This document shows, in pieces, positions 1 to 8,346 of a stretch of 64,000 nt of DNA (the stretch's first letter is position 1; every line of letters begins with the position of its first letter). This DNA comes from Cellulomonas sp. Y8 (lineage in GTDB: Bacteria > Actinomycetota > Actinomycetes > Actinomycetales > Cellulomonadaceae), in contig NZ_CP041203.1 in NCBI RefSeq assembly GCF_008033115.1, positions 1 through 64,000 of the forward strand, written 5' to 3'. A program made the translations under genes and the position numbers. The notes under the pieces are model-generated. The model did no database searches. It saw only the letters and a list, made by a program, of their open reading frames with translations, and had not been told where the DNA came from.

Positions 1-2
1 TC

Positions 3-950
3 TTCCGGGACACCACCCCCGCGGTGCAGGGCGTGTCGATCGACGAGGCGTTCCTCGACGTGCGCGGCCTGCACCGGATCGACGCCGCCCCGGTGCACCT
101 GGGCGCGCGCCTGCGGGACCGGGTCCGGGACGAGGTCGGCCTGCCGATCACGGTCGGGGTGGCCCGGACGCCGTTCCTCGCCAAGGTGGCCAGCCGGGTC
201 GCCAAGCCCGACGGGCTGCTCCTGGTCGACCCCGGCGGCGAGGACGCGTTCCTGCACCCGCTCCCCCTCGACGTCCTGTGGGGCGTCGGCGCGGTCACGG
301 CCGAGAAGCTGCACGCCTTCGGGCTCGCGACCGCCGGGGACGTCGCGGCGCTCCCCCGCTCCGTCCTGGAGCACGCGCTCGGACCGGCCATGGGTCGGCA
401 CCTGCACGCCGTGGTGCACGGCCGCACGCCCGACCGCGTCGAGACCGGGCGCCGTCGCGGCTCCGTCGGGGCCCAGCGCGCGCTCGGCCGCGGCCCGCAC
501 GACCCGGAGCAGGTCCGCGCCGCGCTCCTGGGCCTGGTCGACCGGGTCTGCCGTCGCATGCGCGGCGGCCACCGCCTCGCGCGGACGGTCGTGCTGCGCC
601 TGCGGTTCGCCGACTACACGAAGGCCACCCGCTCGCGGTCGTTCGCGTTCGCGACGTCGTCCGGGGCCCTGATCGGGTCCGCGGCGGTGGCGCTGCTCGA
701 CGAGGCCGCGCCCCTGCTGCGCGAGCGCGGGATCACGCTGGTCGGCGTCGCCCTCAGCGGCCTCGAGCCCGACGACCACTGGCAGCCGGAGCTGGACCTC
801 GACGGTCCCACCCCGGACGGGCTGGACGCGGCCGTGGACGCGGTCGCGGACAGGTTCGGCTCCGGCGCCCTGGTGCGCGGCGCGCTGCTGCGGCGCGGTA
901 CGGGGCTCGAGGTGCCGACGCTGCCGGACGAGCCGCACGACGACCCGTGA
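3..950 (+). CDS. dinB: DNA polymerase IV (Y family), 5'-truncated by the window edge
   Basis: Error-prone translesion DNA polymerase of the DinB/Pol IV type. The reading frame is open from base 3 and the real start lies upstream; 315 residues are visible. The first residues carry the palm motif SIDEAFLDV, whose Asp-Glu pair binds catalytic metal in Y-family enzymes. Next comes the conserved stretch TVGVARTPFLAKVAS, a helix-hairpin-helix thumb region (WGVGAVTAEKLHAFG), and the little-finger domain in the last 130 residues. QPELDL near residue 260 resembles an internal clamp-binding motif. It stops before a separate regulator gene and shows no sign of operon linkage with it. Confidence 0.95.
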   Translation, partial: FRDTTPAVQGVSIDEAFLDVRGLHRIDAAPVHLGARLRDRVRDEVGLPITVGVARTPFLAKVASRVAKPDGLLLVDPGGEDAFLHPLPLDVLWGVGAVTAEKLHAFGLATAGDVAALPRSVLEHALGPAMGRHLHAVVHGRTPDRVETGRRRGSVGAQRALGRGPHDPEQVRAALLGLVDRVCRRMRGGHRLARTVVLRLRFADYTKATRSRSFAFATSSGALIGSAAVALLDEAAPLLRERGITLVGVALSGLEPDDHWQPELDLDGPTPDGLDAAVDAVADRFGSGALVRGALLRRGTGLEVPTLPDEPHDDP

Positions 951-1032
951 CGGCAGCACGGGTCGACCCGGGTGGCGTCGACGCCCGGCCGGGCGCGCCC
1001 CCTTCCGGGTGTCGCGCCCGCGGGACCACGCG

Positions 1033-1038
1033 TACCGT
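1033..1038 (+). promoter_or_regulatory. Predicted -10 element of the PAS-ANTAR gene
   Basis: TACCGT fits the actinobacterial TAnnnT -10 pattern and lies about 78 bases before the chosen ATG, predicting a leader of roughly 70 nt. No convincing -35 hexamer was seen. Confidence 0.4.
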
Positions 1039-1115
1039 CGAGAGGACAGCGGTGCCCGCGGGTGGGAGCGACCGCTCGGCGCACGCCGCACCGGATCGGC
1101 ACGAGGGCGGCATCC

Positions 1116-1787
1116 ATGATCCAGACCACGAGCCCGGAGCGCGCACCGGCACTCAGCGCCCGCACACCCGCGGGCGCCTACCGCCTCGATCTCGAGACGC
1201 AGCACTGGTGGTGGTCCGACCAGGTCTACGCCATCCACGGGTTCGCCCCGCACGAGGTCGTGCCGACGACGGAGCTGCTGCTCGCGCACAAGCACCCCGA
1301 GGACCGGGACCGGTCGGTCGCCGTGCTCGACGAGGCGAGCCGCACGGGCGGCACCTTCGCGACGGTGCACCGGATCGTCGACACCCGGGGCCGGGAGCGG
1401 GTCGTCGCGGTGGTCGGCGAGGGGCGCGGGCCGTCCGCCGCGGGACCGCCGTCCGAGCTGGTCGGCTACTTCGTGGACGTCACCGACGCGGTCGCCGACC
1501 GCGCGCAGGCCGCGGCCACGGTGTCCATCGCCGCCGCGGCGCAGAGCCGGTCGGTGATCGACCAGGCGGTCGGGGTCGTCGCCTTCGTCGAGGAGGTCGA
1601 CCCGGGCGCCGCGTTCCTGGTGCTGCGCGCGGCCTCGAACGACGCGAACGTGCCGATCCGCGTCCTCGCGCGCGCGATCGTCGGCGCGCTCCCGACGCTG
1701 CGGCACGACCCGGGGCGGGTCCGGCACTTCCTCGACGGGCTGCTCGCGCCCGCGCACCGTCCCACCGTGGCCGCGACCGGCGCCTGA
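1116..1787 (+). CDS. PAS and ANTAR domain regulator
   Basis: A 223-residue cytoplasmic sensor-regulator. Residues about 20-120 are a PAS fold-3 domain (YRLDLETQHWWWSDQVYAIHG at its start). Residues about 140-205 match ANTAR, the RNA-binding antiterminator domain, with SRSVIDQAVGVVAF followed by FLVLRAASNDANVPIRVLA. ANTAR proteins generally bind paired hexaloop hairpins in leader RNAs and prevent termination; the PAS domain would supply the signal. The frame is open 48 codons further upstream, but that part is low-complexity Arg/Pro, so the ATG at 1116 with a weak GAGG upstream is preferred. No partner hairpins were identified next to it. Confidence 0.85.
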   Translation: MIQTTSPERAPALSARTPAGAYRLDLETQHWWWSDQVYAIHGFAPHEVVPTTELLLAHKHPEDRDRSVAVLDEASRTGGTFATVHRIVDTRGRERVVAVVGEGRGPSAAGPPSELVGYFVDVTDAVADRAQAAATVSIAAAAQSRSVIDQAVGVVAFVEEVDPGAAFLVLRAASNDANVPIRVLARAIVGALPTLRHDPGRVRHFLDGLLAPAHRPTVAATGA

Positions 1788-1856
1788 ACCGCGGCGGCCC
1801 CGCCCGATCTGCCGGGCAGGCTCCCCGCTGGCCGGGCCGCCTGCGCCCCGCGCCGC

Positions 1857-1862
1857 TACGGT
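1857..1862 (+). promoter_or_regulatory. Predicted -10 element of the prenyltransferase gene
   Basis: TACGGT fits TAnnnT. It lies about 49 bases before the ATG at 1911, which is preceded by a strong GAGGAGG ribosome binding site at 1901-1907. Confidence 0.45.
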
Positions 1863-1910
1863 CGGCTCGACGGGCGCGCCGCCGCGGCGGGTCCCCGGGC
1901 GAGGAGGGCC

Positions 1911-2759
1911 ATGCCGCCGGCAGCCGCACCGACGACCGCGCGCCGCGCCGTCGCGCTGGTCCGCGCCGCGCACGCCCCGCCGGCGTTCGCGGTCACGCTG
2001 TTCGCCGGCGCGTACGCCGCGGGCGCGGCCGGTGCCGGCCCCGGGCGCGCCGTGCTGGTGGCGGCCGCCGTGCTCGCCGGCCAGCTGTCGGTCGGCTGGT
2101 CGAACGACTGGATCGACGCCGGCCGGGACCTCGCGGTCGGCCGGGCCGACAAGCCGGTGGTCGCCGGGACGGTGACGGTCGCCGGGCTGCGCCGCGCGGC
2201 CCTCGTCGCGCTGGCCGCGTGCGCGCTGCTCTCGCTCGCGCTCGGGCCGCCCGCCGCGGTGCTGCACCTGGCCCTGGTGGCGGCCGCCTGGGCCTACAAC
2301 GCGCGCCTGAAGTCCACCGCGTGGTCCTGGCTGCCGTACGCGGTGGCGTTCGGCGGGTTGCCGTCGGTCGCGACGCTCGGGGTGCCGGGCGGCGACGCGC
2401 TCGCGCCCTGGTGGGTGACCGCGGGGGGCGCGCTGCTCGGCGTCGGCGCGCACCTCGCGAACGTGCTCCCCGACCTGGAGGACGACGCGGCGACCGGCGT
2501 CCGCGGGCTGCCGCACCGGCTCGGCCGGCGGCGGACCGCGTTCGGGGCGGCCGGGGTGCTGCTCGTGGCCGTCGCGGTCGTGGTGCTGGGGCCGCCGGGC
2601 GCGCCCGGTGCGCCCGCGGCGGCGGGACTGGCCCTGGCGTCCGCGCTCGCCGCGTCGGGGGTCGCCGTCGCGCTCGCCCGGCCCGCCAGCCGCTGGCCGT
2701 TCGGCGCCGCGATGGCGGTCGCCGCCGTCGCGGTGGTGCTGCTGGTGGTCCAGGGGTGA
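1911..2759 (+). CDS. UbiA-family membrane prenyltransferase
   Basis: A 282-residue integral membrane protein with about eight hydrophobic helices, the usual size for UbiA enzymes, which transfer an isoprenoid chain from a prenyl diphosphate to an aromatic acceptor. Both metal-diphosphate motifs are present: NDWIDAGRD near residues 64-72 (the NxxxD core) and the second Asp-rich motif DLEDD near residue 190. A GAGGAGG ribosome site sits 3 nt before the ATG. It is the first of four co-directional genes ending in an SrsABC-type set, so its likely acceptor is the phenol made by the type III polyketide synthase, or a related quinone; this is inference. Confidence 0.85.
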   Translation: MPPAAAPTTARRAVALVRAAHAPPAFAVTLFAGAYAAGAAGAGPGRAVLVAAAVLAGQLSVGWSNDWIDAGRDLAVGRADKPVVAGTVTVAGLRRAALVALAACALLSLALGPPAAVLHLALVAAAWAYNARLKSTAWSWLPYAVAFGGLPSVATLGVPGGDALAPWWVTAGGALLGVGAHLANVLPDLEDDAATGVRGLPHRLGRRRTAFGAAGVLLVAVAVVVLGPPGAPGAPAAAGLALASALAASGVAVALARPASRWPFGAAMAVAAVAVVLLVVQG

Positions 2760-2824
2760 CCGCCGCCGCGGGGCGGTCGCGCACGGCCACCCGTCGACCG
2801 GTCGCGGCCGCGAGGGTCGGAGGG

Positions 2825-2830
2825 CAGCAT
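2825..2830 (+). promoter_or_regulatory. Possible leaderless -10 element of the type III PKS gene
   Basis: CAGCAT, which keeps the A2 and T6 of the TAnnnT pattern, is followed by 6 nt and then the ATG at 2837. This is the geometry expected for an mRNA starting at its start codon. It would let the three srs-like genes be transcribed separately from the prenyltransferase gene. Confidence 0.4.
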
Positions 2831-2836
2831 CGGGGC

Positions 2837-3916
2837 ATGTCCCGCATCGCGGCCGTCGCCCCCGCGCTCCCCGAGCACGTCTACCCGCAGGCCGAGATCA
2901 CCGCGGAGGTGGCGGGCCTGGTGACCCGCGACCCCCGGCGGCGGGCCCTGCTGGACCGGGTGCACGCGTCCAGCGGCATCACGACCCGGCACACCGCGCT
3001 GCCACTGGAGAAGTACGCGGGGCTGACGTCGTTCGGCGAGACGAACGACGTGTTCCTGCGCGAGGGCCTGGAGCTGGCCGCGCGGGCGGTGACCGACGCC
3101 CTGGCCGCGGTCGGCCTGCGGCCCGCGGACGTCGACCACCTGTTCTTCACCACGGTCACGGGCGTCTCCGCGCCGTCGCTCGACGCGCTCCTGGTGGGCC
3201 GGCTGGGGATGCGGCCGGACGTGCGACGGGTGCCGAGCTTCGGCCTCGGCTGCGCGGGCGGGGCCGCCGGGCTCGCCCGTGTCGACGACCACCTCGCGGG
3301 CCACCCCGACGAGGTGGCCGTGCTGCTGTCGGTCGAGCTGTGCTCGCTCACGCTCCAGCACGACGACGACTCGACCGCCAACCTGGTCGCGAGCGGCCTG
3401 TTCGGCGACGGCGCCGCGGCGGCGGTGCTGCTCGGCGACCGCCGGGCGGCGGCGCTCGGGCTGGACGGGCCGGCCGTCGTCGGGGCGCGCAGCGCGCTCT
3501 ACCCCGGGACCGAGCACGACCTCGGCTGGCAGGTCGGCGGCTCGGGGTTCCGCATCGTGCTCTCCGGCGGCATGGCGGACACCGTCGCCGCGCACGCCGC
3601 CGCGGACGTCGCCGCGCTGCTCGACCCGCTGGGCGCGGGGGTCGCGGACGTCGCCCGCTGGGTCGTGCACCCTGGCGGTCCGAAGATCCTCGACGCCGTG
3701 CAGGACGCGCTGGGGCTCGGACCCGACGCGCTCGCCGGGTCGCGCGCCGCGCTCGCGCGGGCGGGCAACCTGTCGTCGGCCGCCGTCCTGCACGTCCTGG
3801 CCGACGTGCTCGCGGGTCCGCCGCCCGACCCGGGGGCGCTGGGGGCGGTCCTGGCGTTCGGCCCCGGGGTGGGCGCCGAGCTGGTCGCGCTGCGCTGGCC
3901 GGAGGTGGCCGCGTGA
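2837..3916 (+). CDS. srsA: Type III polyketide synthase (SrsA-like alkylresorcinol/phenolic lipid synthase)
   Basis: A 359-residue homodimeric ketosynthase of the chalcone/stilbene synthase superfamily, soluble or membrane-peripheral, that extends a fatty acyl starter with malonyl units. The catalytic triad is visible: Cys139 in FGLGCAGGA, His278 in WVVHPGGPKIL and Asn311 in RAGNLSSA. The next two genes are a methyltransferase and a flavin hydroxylase, each overlapping the previous gene by 4 nt. That is the order of the Streptomyces srsABC operon, which makes methylated, hydroxylated phenolic lipids. The symbol is given by this order and family; the starter unit and ring-closure mode cannot be read from the sequence. 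Confidence 0.9.
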   Translation: MSRIAAVAPALPEHVYPQAEITAEVAGLVTRDPRRRALLDRVHASSGITTRHTALPLEKYAGLTSFGETNDVFLREGLELAARAVTDALAAVGLRPADVDHLFFTTVTGVSAPSLDALLVGRLGMRPDVRRVPSFGLGCAGGAAGLARVDDHLAGHPDEVAVLLSVELCSLTLQHDDDSTANLVASGLFGDGAAAAVLLGDRRAAALGLDGPAVVGARSALYPGTEHDLGWQVGGSGFRIVLSGGMADTVAAHAAADVAALLDPLGAGVADVARWVVHPGGPKILDAVQDALGLGPDALAGSRAALARAGNLSSAAVLHVLADVLAGPPPDPGALGAVLAFGPGVGAELVALRWPEVAA

Positions 3917-4467
3917 GCTCGCTGCTGTGGTTCGACGTCCTGGTCGCGCTGACGGCCCTCGAGCGGCTGGCCGAGCTCGTCGTCTCGTCGCGGAACGCCC
4001 GCTGGTCGTTCGCCCGCGGCGGCGTCGAGTCCGGCCGCGGGCACTTCCCGCCGATGGTCGCCCTGCACACCGGGCTCCTGCTGGCCTGCGTGCTGGAGGC
4101 GCACCTCGCCGACCGGCCGTTCCTCCCCTGGCTCGGCTGGCCGGCGCTGGTCCTCGTGCTGGCGAGCCAGGCGCTGCGCTGGTGGTGCATCGCGACGCTC
4201 GGACCCCGGTGGAACACCCGGGTCATCGTCGTGCCGGGGCTCCCGCTGGTGGACCGCGGCCCGTACCGGTGGATCCCGCACCCGAACTACGTCGCCGTGG
4301 TCGTCGAGGGCATCGCGCTGCCGCTCGTGCACACCGCCTGGGTGACCGCGCTCGCGTTCACCGTGCTCAACGCCGTGCTGCTGCTCGGGTTCCGGATCCC
4401 CGCCGAGGAGCGCGCGCTCGCGGCGGCGACGGGCGGCGGCGGACCGGTGCCCGCGCCGGGCCGGTGA
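3913..4467 (+). CDS. srsB: Isoprenylcysteine carboxyl methyltransferase-family membrane methyltransferase (SrsB-like)
   Basis: A 184-residue membrane protein of the ICMT/phospholipid methyltransferase family. About five hydrophobic segments are followed by the conserved SAM-binding signature LVDRGPYRWIPHPNYVAVVVE at about residues 113-133 and the terminal PAEERAL stretch. In the srs pathway the equivalent protein O-methylates the alkylresorcinol ring, and the placement here suggests the same job. The GTG start overlaps the PKS stop in a GTGA tetranucleotide, indicating translational coupling; the next gene begins the same way. Confidence 0.85.
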   Translation: MSSLLWFDVLVALTALERLAELVVSSRNARWSFARGGVESGRGHFPPMVALHTGLLLACVLEAHLADRPFLPWLGWPALVLVLASQALRWWCIATLGPRWNTRVIVVPGLPLVDRGPYRWIPHPNYVAVVVEGIALPLVHTAWVTALAFTVLNAVLLLGFRIPAEERALAAATGGGGPVPAPGR

Positions 4468-5496
4468 GCGCCACCCCGGACGTCGACGTCCTGGTCGTCG
4501 GCGGCGGGCCGGTCGGGCTCGCCGCGGCCCTCGAGGCGCGCCGCGCCGGGCTGTCGGCGCTCGTCGTCGAGCCGCGCGGGACGCCCGTCGACAAGGCGTG
4601 CGGCGAGGGCCTGATGCCGCGGGCCGTCGACCTGCTGCGGCGCTGGGACGTCGACCCCGCCGGACGCCCGCTCGCGGGCATCGCCTACGTGCGGGACGAC
4701 CAGCGCGCCGAGCACCGGTTCGCCGGGCCGCCCGGGCGCGGCGTGCGCCGCACCGTGCTGCACGCGGCCCTCGCGGACCGGGCCGCCGCCGCGGGCGCCG
4801 AGCGGCACACCGCCCGGGTCGGCGACCTCGCGCAGGACGCGGACGGCGTGACCGCCGCGGGGGTGCGCGCCCGGTGGCTGCTCGGGTGCGACGGCCTGCA
4901 CTCGACGGTCCGGCGGCTCGCCGGGCTGGAGGCCGCGCGCCCGGTCCGCGCCGCGCGCCGGTTCGGCGTCCGCCGGCACTACCGGGTCGCCCCGTGGACC
5001 GACCTGGTCGAGGTGCACTGGGGCCGGCACGCCGAGGCGTACGTGACGCCGGTCGGCGCGGACCTGGTCGGGGTGGCGCTGCTGGGGCCGGCCCCGGTCG
5101 ACGTGGACGCCGAGCTCGCGGCGATGCCGGCCCTCGCGACCCGGCTGGCCGGCGCCCCGGTGGAGGCCGCGGACCGGGGCGCCGGCCCGCTGCGCCAGCG
5201 CACCCGGGCGCGGACAGCGGGGCGGGTGCTGCTCGTCGGGGACGCGTCGGGCTACGTGGACGCGCTGACCGGCGAGGGCCTGCGGCTCGGGTTCGCCCAG
5301 GCGGTCGCGGCGGTCGCGCACCTCGACGACCCCGCGGGCTACGAGCGCGCCTGGGCGGCGGCGACCCGGGACTACCGGCTGCTGACGTCCACGCTCGTGC
5401 GCGTGGCGACGTCCCCCCTGCGCGGCGCCCTCGTGCCGGCGGCGGTGCGGCTGCCCCCGGTGTTCGCCGGGGGCGGTGGAGCGCCTGGCCCGCTGA
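4464..5496 (+). CDS. srsC: FAD-dependent aromatic monooxygenase (SrsC-like), frame broken near its end
   Basis: A group A flavoprotein hydroxylase or geranylgeranyl-reductase-like oxidoreductase. VVGGGPVGLAAALEARRAG near residue 10 is the Rossmann dinucleotide site, and GRVLLVGDASGYVDALTGEG near residue 260 is the second FAD motif. In SrsC-type enzymes this hydroxylates the resorcinol to a quinol or quinone. The GTG start overlaps the methyltransferase stop (GTGA). As sequenced, the frame runs on to 5777 through sequence antisense to the GGDEF gene. Removing one G from the five-G run at 5469-5473 gives the ending AGAVERLAR and a stop at 5494-5496, just before the convergent neighbour. The insertion is probably a sequencing error. 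Confidence 0.88.
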
Positions 5497-5502
5497 CCCG
5501 GG

Positions 5503-6448
5503 CTAGGCCGGCGCACCGGCCTTGCGGTCGTGCTTGTCGGCGTACAGGTCCGCGTCCGCGCGCACCAGCAGGTCCCGGGCCGCGTCGCCCGGTTCGTGCA
5601 CCGCCACGCCCGCGCTGCACGGCAGCGGGGTCCACGCGCAGGCCAGCGCGGCCCAGCGCCGCGCCGCCTCCTCGCCGTGCCCCGGGAGCACCGCGACGAA
5701 CTCGTCGCCGCCGAGCCGCCCGACGAACCCCGCGCGGTCGAGCTCCGCGTGCCAGTGCGCGACCAGGTCGGCCATGAGGTCGTCGGCGCCCGAGGTGCCC
5801 GTGCGCGTCGTTGACCCGCCGGAAGTCGTCGATGTCGAGCGCCACCACCGCGAGCGGCTCGCCCCGCCGGCGCGCCCGCGCGAGGGCCGCGTCGAGCCGC
5901 GCGTAGAACGGCCCGCGGGTCAGCGCGCCCGTGAGGTGGTCGGTGCCGCCCGCCTCGCGCAGCCGGTGGCCCTGCCACCCGAGCAGGACGCAGGACAGCA
6001 CGCACAGGGTCGCCATGCTCACGATGTTGGTGGCGTGCACCGGCGCGACCGCCAGCCACGCGCCGACCGCGATCGTCGAGGCCGCGGCCGCCACCACCAC
6101 GGCCGCGCGGCGCGTGTCCAGCACGTACGCCGCGAGCTGCCCCGCCAGGATCACCCCGAGCGCGAAGACGACCACGCCCTCGGTCGCCCGGCAGCTCGCG
6201 AGCACGCCCCCGGCGACGACGATGCCGGCGACGAGCACCACCTCGGTGCTCGTCGGGTGCGCGGGCAGGGTCACCGCGAGCACCGCCAGCAGCGCGTACG
6301 CCGCGGCCGCCACGGCCCAGCGGCCGGTGGGCGTCTGCGGGTCGACGGGCGTGAGGCCGCCGAGCGCCGTGAGCACGGAGACGACGAGGAGCGCCACGGC
6401 GAGCTGCGCGCGCAGGTCCCCGTGCGGCGTCTGCTCCACCGTCGGCAT
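5503..6448 (-). CDS. Membrane GGDEF protein (probable diguanylate cyclase), frameshifted as sequenced
   Basis: A membrane protein with five or six hydrophobic helices in the first 160 residues followed by a GGDEF domain, which makes cyclic di-GMP from two GTP. DHLTGALTRGPFYARLD opens the domain and DIDDFRRVNDAHGH is the metal-binding helix. The active-site motif itself, RLGGDEFVAVLPG, is in another frame because of one extra base. Removing one C from the CCC at 5789-5791 (a G on the coding strand) joins HGHL to GADDLMADLV and restores about 314 residues. No EAL domain or RxxD inhibitory site was identified. ATG at 6448 is preceded by CACCAT and 6 nt, a leaderless arrangement. Confidence 0.85.
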
Positions 6449-6605
6449 GGCCCGATGGTGCCGCGTCCGGGCGCGGGGCGCGGCTCGCGTGCGGGTGAAC
6501 TCCGTGACGTGCCAGGCGCCGCCCGGCCCGCACGGCGACCGCTCACCCGAACGGCGGCAGGTCGGCGCGAGGCGGCTCACCCGATCGGACGCGCGCGGTC
6601 TCGGC

Positions 6606-6611
6606 TACCGT
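6606..6611 (+). promoter_or_regulatory. Leaderless -10 element of the alpha/beta hydrolase gene
   Basis: TACCGT followed by exactly 7 nt and the GTG at 6619. No ribosome binding site is present, so the transcript probably begins at the start codon. Confidence 0.55.
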
Positions 6612-6618
6612 CGCGCGG

Positions 6619-7467
6619 GTGACCGCAGCACCGCCGCCGGAGCCCGCCCTCCCCGTCGCGCCGTCCCCTGCGGCCGGCGACCGCACCGCGACGGCGGACG
6701 ACGGCACGCGGCTGCGCTGGCGCGAGCAGGGCGCGGGCAGCCCCGTGCTGCTGCTCCAGGGCCAGGCGACCGCCATGGCGGGCTGGGACCGGGTCGCCAC
6801 CGACCTCGCCGCGGAGTTCCGGGTGCTGCGCACCGAGCAGCGCGGGGTCGCCGGCACGGACCCGGGCCCGGGCGGCCGGGTCCCGGACGGGCTGACGACC
6901 CGGGACCTCGCCGGGGACGTCCGCGCGGTGCTCGACGCCGCCGGCGTGGCCACGGCCCAGGTCGTCGGGCACTCGATGGGCGGCAAGATCGCGCAGTGGC
7001 TCGCGGTGGACGCGCCGGACCGGGTCGCGTCGCTCGTGCTGCTCGCGACCAGCGCCGGCGCGTCGGACGGGGTGCCGCGGGACGCCGAGGCGCACCGGCT
7101 GCTGCTCGCCGGCGACGGCGCCGCCCGCACCCGGCTGTTCTTCGACGACGCCTGGGCCGCGGCGCACCCCGACGAGGTGCGGACGTTCTTCGCGCTGGAC
7201 GCCGACCGGCCGACGCTGCGCGCCCTGCACCGGGCGAGCGCCGAGCACGCCGCGCTCGGCTCCCTCGGGGCGGTGGTCGCGCCGACGCTCGTCGTGCACG
7301 GCACCGAGGACCGGCTCGCGCGCCTCGCGTCCGCGGAGCGGCTGGCGGCCGCGGTGCCGGGTGCCCGGCTCGTCGCGGTCCCCGGGGCGCGGCACGGGCT
7401 GCACCTGGACAGCGCCGAGGCCGCGGCGGCGGTGCGGGCGTTCCTGCGGGCGCACGCGCCGGGGTGA
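6619..7467 (+). CDS. Alpha/beta hydrolase
   Basis: A 282-residue soluble alpha/beta-hydrolase. The nucleophile elbow is GHSMGG with Ser119. The acidic residue sits in VVHGTEDRL near residue 238 and the catalytic His in GARHGLHL near 262. The oxyanion region LLLQGQATAMAGWDRV lies near residue 45, and the family-typical strand LRTEQRGVAGTD near residue 72. The first 25 residues are Pro/Ala rich and probably unstructured. No substrate can be inferred; 3-oxoadipate enol-lactonase and esterase branches look similar. It is monocistronic, with its own leaderless promoter. Confidence 0.85.
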   Translation: MTAAPPPEPALPVAPSPAAGDRTATADDGTRLRWREQGAGSPVLLLQGQATAMAGWDRVATDLAAEFRVLRTEQRGVAGTDPGPGGRVPDGLTTRDLAGDVRAVLDAAGVATAQVVGHSMGGKIAQWLAVDAPDRVASLVLLATSAGASDGVPRDAEAHRLLLAGDGAARTRLFFDDAWAAAHPDEVRTFFALDADRPTLRALHRASAEHAALGSLGAVVAPTLVVHGTEDRLARLASAERLAAAVPGARLVAVPGARHGLHLDSAEAAAAVRAFLRAHAPG

Positions 7468-7575
7468 CGCGTCCGGGCGTGCCCGGGCAGCCCCGGGGCT
7501 GGCGCGGGGCTGGCGCGGCGACCCGCCGCGGGCCTTGACTGGTCCTCCCGGCGAGCCACGACCCAGGGGGACGAC

Positions 7576-8331
7576 ATGACCACCACCGACCCGCTCGACC
7601 TGCGCGGCGCGCGCCTGGTCGCGGCCGACCTGCGCGGCGCGCGGCTGATCCGCGCCGACCTGTCCGGCGTCGTGATGCGCGGCGTCGAGATCGACGGCGC
7701 CGACGTCGACGCGCCCTGGCTGCTCGACGGCGGCTCGCTGCTCGTGAACGGGGTGGACGTCGCGCCGTACGTGGACGCCGAGCTGGACCGGCGGTTCCCC
7801 GGACGGTCCCTGCGCCGGGCCGCGGACCCCGAGGGGTTGCGGGCCGCCTGGGCCGCGGTGGAGCGGACGTGGGCGGCCACCCTCGACCGCGTCGCCGCGC
7901 TGCCCGCCGGCACGGTGGACGTGTCCGTCGACGGCGAGTGGTCGTTCGCGCAGACGGTCCGGCACCTCGTGATGGCGACGGACACCTGGCTCCGGGGCGC
8001 CGTGCTCGGCGTCGAGGCGCCGTACCACCGGCTCGGGCAGCCGAACGCGGAGTACGCGGCGGACGGGCACGACCCGTCGGTGTTCGCGGACGGCACCCCC
8101 GCGTGGGACGAGGTGCTGGCGGTGCGCGCGGAGCGCGTGGCGATGGTGCGCGACTACCTGGCGGGCGTCACCGTGGCGGACCTCGCCGGGGCCCGGCCGA
8201 ACCCGTGGGCGCCCGAGTACCCGGAGACGGTGCTGTCCTGCCTGCACACCGTCCTCGAGGAGGAGTGGGAGCACCACCGCTACGCGGTCCGCGACCTCGC
8301 GGCGGTCGCCGCCGCCGCCCCGGGCGCCTGA
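7576..8331 (+). CDS. Pentapeptide-repeat N-terminus fused to a DinB_2 (mycothiol S-transferase-like) domain
   Basis: A 251-residue protein in two parts. Residues 8-48 form four or so pentapeptide-like turns (LRGARLVAADLRGARLIRADLSG). From about residue 85 a four-helix DinB_2-type fold follows, with metal-ligand-like His residues in RHLVMATDTW and a C-terminal EEEWEHHRYAVRDL. DinB_2 proteins of actinobacteria include thiol transferases that use mycothiol, bacillithiol-type cofactors or metal; the exact reaction is unknown here. A strong AGGGGGA ribosome site precedes the ATG. It is convergent with the methyltransferase gene. Confidence 0.75.
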   Translation: MTTTDPLDLRGARLVAADLRGARLIRADLSGVVMRGVEIDGADVDAPWLLDGGSLLVNGVDVAPYVDAELDRRFPGRSLRRAADPEGLRAAWAAVERTWAATLDRVAALPAGTVDVSVDGEWSFAQTVRHLVMATDTWLRGAVLGVEAPYHRLGQPNAEYAADGHDPSVFADGTPAWDEVLAVRAERVAMVRDYLAGVTVADLAGARPNPWAPEYPETVLSCLHTVLEEEWEHHRYAVRDLAAVAAAAPGA

Positions 8332-8346
8332 GGCCCGGTCGGCCGC

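Noticed and set aside
278..3916. A 1212-codon open frame covering dinB, the regulator and the prenyltransferase
   Set aside because: Only its last 359 codons (the type III PKS) encode a recognisable protein; the rest is Arg/Pro/Ala shadow of other genes in high-GC DNA.
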